DNA of 64,000 nt, from assembly GCF_013623905.1 (NCBI RefSeq), contig NZ_JABKDD010000010.1, forward strand, positions 62,001-126,000. The letters are read 5' to 3'. The DNA comes from Brevibacterium sediminis (lineage in GTDB: Bacteria > Actinomycetota > Actinomycetes > Actinomycetales > Brevibacteriaceae). The position numbers were made by a program, and so were the translations under genes. The notes beneath the pieces were generated by a model. It made no database searches. It was given only the letters and a program-made list of their open reading frames with translations, and was not told the origin of the DNA. Shown piece after piece: positions 60,550 through 64,000 of this stretch. The first letter of the stretch is position 1; each line of letters begins with the position of its first letter.

Positions 60550-60969
60550 TTACGGTCGGCGGTCGGGAGCCTCATCGGTCGTCGGCAGATGCGCTGCCTG
60601 CCACGCCTCAAAGCCGCCGATGACATCGGCAGTGCTCGTCAGACCCATCTGTCGCAGGTTCCACGCGGCCAGCGATGAGGAATAACCGTGGCGGCAGATG
60701 AGGATCCACCGCCGATCGGTTCGATCGGCCTCGGGGATGCGCCAATCGAAGCCGGGGTCGAGACGCCACGGCAGCACGGTCAGGTCGATGGCGAGGGATC
60801 CGGGGATCGACGGAGCAGACTCGCGGTGGACCTCGGTGCGGACATCGACGATGATCGCCCCTTGCTGCTGCTCGATGAAGGCGGCGTGTGGAGTCAGCCG
60901 GTCGATCTCGGCGCGGGCGCGATCGAGCAGTGCCAACGAGCCGGGTCGGGCGACACCGTCAGCGAGCAC
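60550..60969 (-). CDS. Rhodanese-like sulfurtransferase
   Basis: The 139-residue single rhodanese domain has GAIIVDVRTEVHRE (about 37-50) and the active-site loop Cys92-RHGYSS in WILICRHGYSSSLAA, followed by VIGGFEAWQA. The loop length suits sulfur rather than arsenate or phosphate substrates. The start is GTG 60969, which overlaps the isochorismatase gene by 11 bp, so the two are co-translated; a role in sulfur relay or cyanide/thiosulfate handling is possible. Confidence 0.85.
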   Translation of the reverse strand: MLADGVARPGSLALLDRARAEIDRLTPHAAFIEQQQGAIIVDVRTEVHRESAPSIPGSLAIDLTVLPWRLDPGFDWRIPEADRTDRRWILICRHGYSSSLAAWNLRQMGLTSTADVIGGFEAWQAAHLPTTDEAPDRRP

Positions 60970-61528
60970 CGAAGTCGACCTTGTCGGCTTCCTCGACCTT
61001 CGCGGTGCGACCCGGACCCGATTCGAATCCCCAATAGAGGTTCGTGTGTGAGACCACCTGCTCCGGTGGGGGAGCACCCCATTCGGTGAGATCCTCGGTG
61101 GTGTGGGCGTCGGAGACCAGCGTGACGTCGTAGCCGCGGGCGAATCCGCCGTGGATGGTCGAGCGCACGCAGGCATCAGATTGGGCACCGGTGACGATGA
61201 GGTGGCCGACGTTCTTTCCGGCGAGCACCTCCTCGAAGTCCGTGCCCTCGAATGTATTGCCGTGGGTCTTCTCGATGATCGCTTCGCCCTCAGCGGGGGA
61301 GAGCGTGTCGACGATCTGCCATTGCGGGGAATCGATCGGCAGCTCACCGGAGCTGTGCCGGACCCAGACCACCTCAGTGCCGGTGTTCCGGGCACGGTCG
61401 ACGAGATGGGAGATCGTGGAAATGACCGATTCGGATTTCCAACTGGCTTGCATGACGCCGTTTTGGACGTCGATGACGACAAGGGCAGAGTTCGGGCGGG
61501 TGGACGTCGGCGGTTGAGCTGTGGACAT
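60959..61528 (-). CDS. Isochorismatase-family cysteine hydrolase
   Basis: The 189-residue hydrolase carries the family triad: Asp20 in VVIDVQNGVM, Lys87 in IIEKTHGNTF and Cys120 in GAQSDACVRSTIHGGF. Such enzymes include nicotinamidases, isochorismatases and carbamoyl amidohydrolases; this one cannot be subdivided by eye. Start 61528 follows AAGGAGG. The ribosome site overlaps a perfect palindrome CCTTGATCAAGG (61537-61548). Co-expressed with the rhodanese. Confidence 0.87.
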   Translation of the reverse strand: MSTAQPPTSTRPNSALVVIDVQNGVMQASWKSESVISTISHLVDRARNTGTEVVWVRHSSGELPIDSPQWQIVDTLSPAEGEAIIEKTHGNTFEGTDFEEVLAGKNVGHLIVTGAQSDACVRSTIHGGFARGYDVTLVSDAHTTEDLTEWGAPPPEQVVSHTNLYWGFESGPGRTAKVEEADKVDFGAR

Positions 61529-61536
61529 AAGATCCT

Positions 61537-61548
61537 CCTTGATCAAGG
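61537..61548. promoter_or_regulatory. Palindrome over the isochorismatase ribosome site
   Basis: CCTTGATCAAGG, a perfect 12-bp palindrome, overlaps the AAGGAGG of the isochorismatase gene and could be an operator or an mRNA hairpin hiding the ribosome site. Confidence 0.35.
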
Positions 61549-61622
61549 ATCATTGTCCTCGCCTCGATCCCAGCAGACAAGAGGTCGGTGCCGGTCCGTT
61601 CCGCCGGTGTGAGAATGGGGGA

Positions 61623-62906
61623 GTGAGCGATTTCTCCGAGGACAACGGCGGTGCCGCCGGTCCGCGCCGTTTCAGCGTGCTTCGCAGTTGGAAGACTGCG
61701 CCCTATCTGATCGGATCGGGCACGGCGATGATGGGCGACAATATCGAGCACGTCATCACCTATTGGGTGCTGTGGCAGAAGTTCGAATCCCCGGCGCTCG
61801 TCGGATTCCAGCTCATCAGCCACTGGCTGCCCTTCTTGCTCCTGTCCGTCTATGCCGGGTCTCTGGCCGAACGCTTCGACTGCCGCCGCCTCATCCAGAT
61901 CGGACAGATCATGTTCATGGTCGTGTCCCTGTGTTGGGGAATCCTCTTCCTCACGGACTCTCTGCAGCTGTGGCAGGCCTGCGTGCTGCTCGTCATCCAT
62001 GGCCTTGCCGGATGCCTGTGGGGTCCTGCCGAGCAGATGATGCTCCATGACTTCGTCGATCGGAAGGAGCTGCCGAGCGCTGTCCGGCTCAATGCGACGT
62101 TCCGCAGCCTCGGCATCCTCTTCGGTCCCGTCGTCGGTTCCGCTCTGCTGCTCGGGGTCGGTGCCACGTGGGGCATCTTCATCAACATCGTCTTCTATCT
62201 GCCGCTGACGATCTTCCTCATCCGCACCCCCTTCACCGGGCATCTGCGCAGCGGAGGAGTGCGCACCGCGCGGACGACTCTCATCCAGTCGCTGCGGGTG
62301 CTCATCGACGTCCGCCACAATCGCGCGATCGTCGGCATGCTGTTGCTGGCCGCGCTCGCCTCGACGACGATCGGGGCGGTGCTGCAGACGGCGATGCCGG
62401 TGTTCGGCGACATCCTCAATCCGGTCGGCGGGGACAGTGACTTCACCTATGGCGTGCTGCTCTTCGCCATGGGTGCAGGAGGGGTGCTCGGGGGCTTCGG
62501 GCTTGAGGCGACCGGGTGGATCAAGGCCGTTCCGGCTGCCGCGGCACTGGCCGCCGCGGCGATGGGCATCAGCTCTCTGTTCTTCGCCCTGACCTCGCAC
62601 CTGTGGCTGGCCGTCATCATGCTCGTCATCGCCGGAGTCTCGAAGATCACCGCCGAGTCGACCGAGATGGCGATCATCCAACTCGAAGCGCCGCCGGAGA
62701 TCCGCGGCCGCGTCATCGGCTCCTATGCGACGTTCGGGCCGGGGATGCAGACCTTCTCCGGAGTCACCGTGGGAGTGCTCGGCACGATCGCCACGATTCC
62801 CGGAGCCGTCATCATCGGCGGCACGGTCCTGGCCATCGGAGCTGTGGCCATCGGCACCTACGCCATCACAGGAAGGCGCAACCCCCATGCCCCAATTGCT
62901 ACCTGA
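61623..62906 (+). CDS. MFS exporter (EntS-like, MFS_3/DHA3)
   Basis: The 427-residue MFS protein has about 12 helices, with YAGSLAERFDCRRLIQIGQ (motif A), the FVDRKELPSAVRLNATFRSLGILFGPVVGSALL helix and EAPPEIRGRVIGSYATFGPGMQTFSG, typical of the enterobactin-exporter-like DHA3 group. Substrate unknown; no siderophore genes are nearby. GTG 61623 lacks a normal ribosome site and has GAGAAT 6 nt upstream, so it may be leaderless. Its last two codons and stop lie inside the first copy of a 55-bp palindromic element. Confidence 0.85.
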   Translation: MSDFSEDNGGAAGPRRFSVLRSWKTAPYLIGSGTAMMGDNIEHVITYWVLWQKFESPALVGFQLISHWLPFLLLSVYAGSLAERFDCRRLIQIGQIMFMVVSLCWGILFLTDSLQLWQACVLLVIHGLAGCLWGPAEQMMLHDFVDRKELPSAVRLNATFRSLGILFGPVVGSALLLGVGATWGIFINIVFYLPLTIFLIRTPFTGHLRSGGVRTARTTLIQSLRVLIDVRHNRAIVGMLLLAALASTTIGAVLQTAMPVFGDILNPVGGDSDFTYGVLLFAMGAGGVLGGFGLEATGWIKAVPAAAALAAAAMGISSLFFALTSHLWLAVIMLVIAGVSKITAESTEMAIIQLEAPPEIRGRVIGSYATFGPGMQTFSGVTVGVLGTIATIPGAVIIGGTVLAIGAVAIGTYAITGRRNPHAPIAT

Positions 62907-62953
62907 CGGCGGCGCAGCCACCTGGCGCCAGGTATCTGGGCCGCCGTCACCTG
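62899..62953. repeat. 55-bp palindromic element, copy 1
   Basis: The element is built around the perfect palindrome ACCTGGCGCCAGGT with outer GACGGCGGC/GCCGCCGTC arms. It is the inverted copy of 63744-63798 with one mismatch in 55 bp. It covers the stop of the MFS gene and can fold as a strong hairpin, so it may also act as terminator. Confidence 0.85.
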
Positions 62954-62973
62954 CTTCTGCGCGGGAATTCGGT

Positions 62974-63726
62974 GTGCGGTCGCTCGGGTTCGCCCACGTC
63001 AAAGGCACACGGCATGAGGCCCGACCGAGTGCAGCCGTCGACGTTCACGGCCCGGTCGGCGATCGTGAGTTCTGCTTCGTCGATGTCGAGCGAGCGCAGG
63101 TGCTCAAGACCGTGCAGAATCCTCGGCTCATCCGCATGACCACCTCACTCGTCGACGACATTTTGACGATCGCCCTGCCCGACGGGCGCTCTGCCTCTGG
63201 GATGCCAGTAGGCTCGGGTGAGCGCCTGACCTGCTATTACTGGAAGCGACCGGTCGACCTCGAACTCACTGACGGTCCGCATTCGGCACTCGCCTCCGAG
63301 TGGCTGGGAAAGCCGGTGCGGCTGGCCCGCGCACGTCGTGGAGACGTGATCTACGGAGCTGGCCTGTCGATCGTCACGACCGCTTCGATGAGGGAACTCG
63401 CCGATCAGTCCGGTCACCACGAGCTGCTAGATGAGGCCGCCCGCTTCCGTGCCACTCTCGTCCTCGACACGGACGAACCCTTCATCGAAGAGACCTGGCG
63501 AGGCCGGGATGTGACGGTGAACGTGCCGGACGTCGGCGCGCTACGTGTGCGAATCGGGGATCCGATCGCGCGGTGTGCCATCCTCGATCTCGACCCGATC
63601 ACTGGGGAGCGGGACAGCAATCTGCTCAAGACGCTTGTCGCCAGCCGCCCGCGAAATGAGGTTGGTGAACCGTACTTCGGAGTCAATGCCGAGGTCATCG
63701 AAACCTCTGCGGCTCCGGACACCTGA
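62974..63726 (+). CDS. MOSC domain protein
   Basis: The protein of about 250 residues has a MOSC beta-barrel with the conserved Cys in IARCAILDLDPITGERDSNLLKTL and the N-terminal VRSLGFAHVKGTRH typical of YcbX-like proteins. These bind sulfur or molybdenum cofactor derivatives, and some confer resistance to N-hydroxylated bases. Start GTG 62974 is preferred: an in-frame ATG at 62887 would make the first 22 codons come from the repeat element and the overlapping MFS 3' end. There is no clear ribosome site at 62974. Confidence 0.8.
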   Translation: MRSLGFAHVKGTRHEARPSAAVDVHGPVGDREFCFVDVERAQVLKTVQNPRLIRMTTSLVDDILTIALPDGRSASGMPVGSGERLTCYYWKRPVDLELTDGPHSALASEWLGKPVRLARARRGDVIYGAGLSIVTTASMRELADQSGHHELLDEAARFRATLVLDTDEPFIEETWRGRDVTVNVPDVGALRVRIGDPIARCAILDLDPITGERDSNLLKTLVASRPRNEVGEPYFGVNAEVIETSAAPDT

Positions 63727-63743
63727 GTGGCCACGTTCCAACG

Positions 63744-63798
63744 CAGGTGACGGCGGCCCAGATACCTGGCGCCAGGTTGCTGCGCCGCCGTCAGGTAG
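63744..63798. repeat. 55-bp palindromic element, copy 2
   Basis: Inverted copy of 62899-62953 (54 of 55 identical). It lies between the converging MOSC and kynureninase stops, where it can serve as a bidirectional terminator. Confidence 0.85.
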
Positions 63799-63801
63799 TA
63801 A

Positions 63802-64000
63802 TCAGGTGACGGCGCCGCGGACTTTGTGAGCGTCTGTGTCCCAGAGGTGGTTGTCGAGGATGTCGCGCAGGGCCTCGACGGTGTCCCACACCTCGGTGAA
63901 CCCGATATAGAGCGGGGTCAGCCCGAACCGCAGCACCTCCGGTTCGCGGTAGTCGCCGATGATTCCGCGCTCGATGAGTGCGCTCATCACCGCAAACCCC
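63802..64000 (-). CDS. kynU: Kynureninase, C-terminal part
   Basis: Only the last 65 codons are inside the window. The visible sequence [41 protein letters not shown] is the characteristic end of kynureninase, a PLP enzyme that splits kynurenine into anthranilate and alanine in tryptophan breakdown. The PLP lysine and the rest of the gene lie beyond the right edge. The stop is next to the second 55-bp element. Confidence 0.85.
   Translation of the reverse strand, partial: GFAVMSALIERGIIGDYREPEVLRFGLTPLYIGFTEVWDTVEALRDILDNHLWDTDAHKVRGAVT

Noticed and set aside
61374-63008. 544-codon minus-strand frame opposite the MFS and MOSC genes
   Set aside because: Asp/His/Glu/Arg-rich frame antisense to a transporter; no start signal and no recognisable domain.
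1-64000. tRNA, rRNA, CRISPR array, IS element or prophage
   Set aside because: No cloverleaf-like sequence, spaced identical repeats, transposase, integrase or phage structural motif was recognised on either strand.

Overview
The window is a dense, GC-rich bacterial chromosome segment of about 64 kb. Several traits indicate a high-GC Gram-positive actinobacterium: many GTG starts, frequent ATGA/GTGA stop-start overlaps, several genes with a -10 box about 6-8 nt before the start codon and no Shine-Dalgarno (leaderless mRNAs), a SigK/RskA-type sigma/anti-sigma pair, sortase-anchored proteins and many TetR, GntR, LysR and PucR regulators. The general flavour of the proteins suggests a Brevibacterium-like member of the Micrococcales; that assignment is inference. 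I found no tRNA, rRNA, CRISPR array, transposase, integrase or phage gene, so this looks like ordinary, regulator-rich chromosome.

Layout, left to right. 1-2738 (minus): an oligopeptide/dipeptide-type ABC importer running off the left edge. 2831-4519: a TetR regulator divergent from a quinone oxidoreductase with paired operators. 4538-10398: a probable N-methylated-proline (betaine) locus containing a proline-racemase family enzyme, an OYE-type demethylase/oxidoreductase, a divergent GntR regulator and a ProP-like MHS transporter. 10711-13351: an Orn/Lys/Arg-decarboxylase-like enzyme divergent from a LysR regulator. 13386-19494 (minus): a mevalonate catabolic operon (class II HMG-CoA reductase, HMG-CoA lyase, two membrane proteins) preceded by a GAF/PucR-type regulator. 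19573-25597: an alanine-type aminotransferase, a TetR regulator with an ABC-2 exporter, an amino acid permease and a GNAT acetyltransferase.

25702-27495 encodes a cell-wall anchored (LPRTG) PhoA-type alkaline phosphatase. 27790-31617 is an ABC-2 exporter co-directional with a DesK/NarL-type two-component system. 31682-34678 holds a membrane protein, a NatA/NatB-type exporter and the relic of another response regulator; a DinB-like protein follows. 35656-40428 is a three-gene sortase-dependent pilus operon (tip/adhesin, backbone pilin, class C sortase). It meets tail-to-tail a large LuxR-type regulator, beyond which lies a second two-component system.

45470-51665 contains three regulator-controlled units (serine hydrolase plus membrane protein with TetR; membrane protein with TetR; MFS exporter with ArsR) and a methyltransferase. 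51705-55782 is a SigK/RskA module: anti-sigma factor, sigma factor, a fasciclin lipoprotein and a membrane molybdopterin oxidoreductase. The last two genes each carry an identically spaced CCATCC-N16-CGAAT(A/G) promoter. 55891-64000 has Ohr/OsmC proteins, hydrolases, a TRIC-family channel, a PPK2 kinase, a rhodanese/isochorismatase pair, an MFS exporter, a MOSC protein flanked by inverted copies of a 55-bp palindromic element, and the 3' end of kynureninase.
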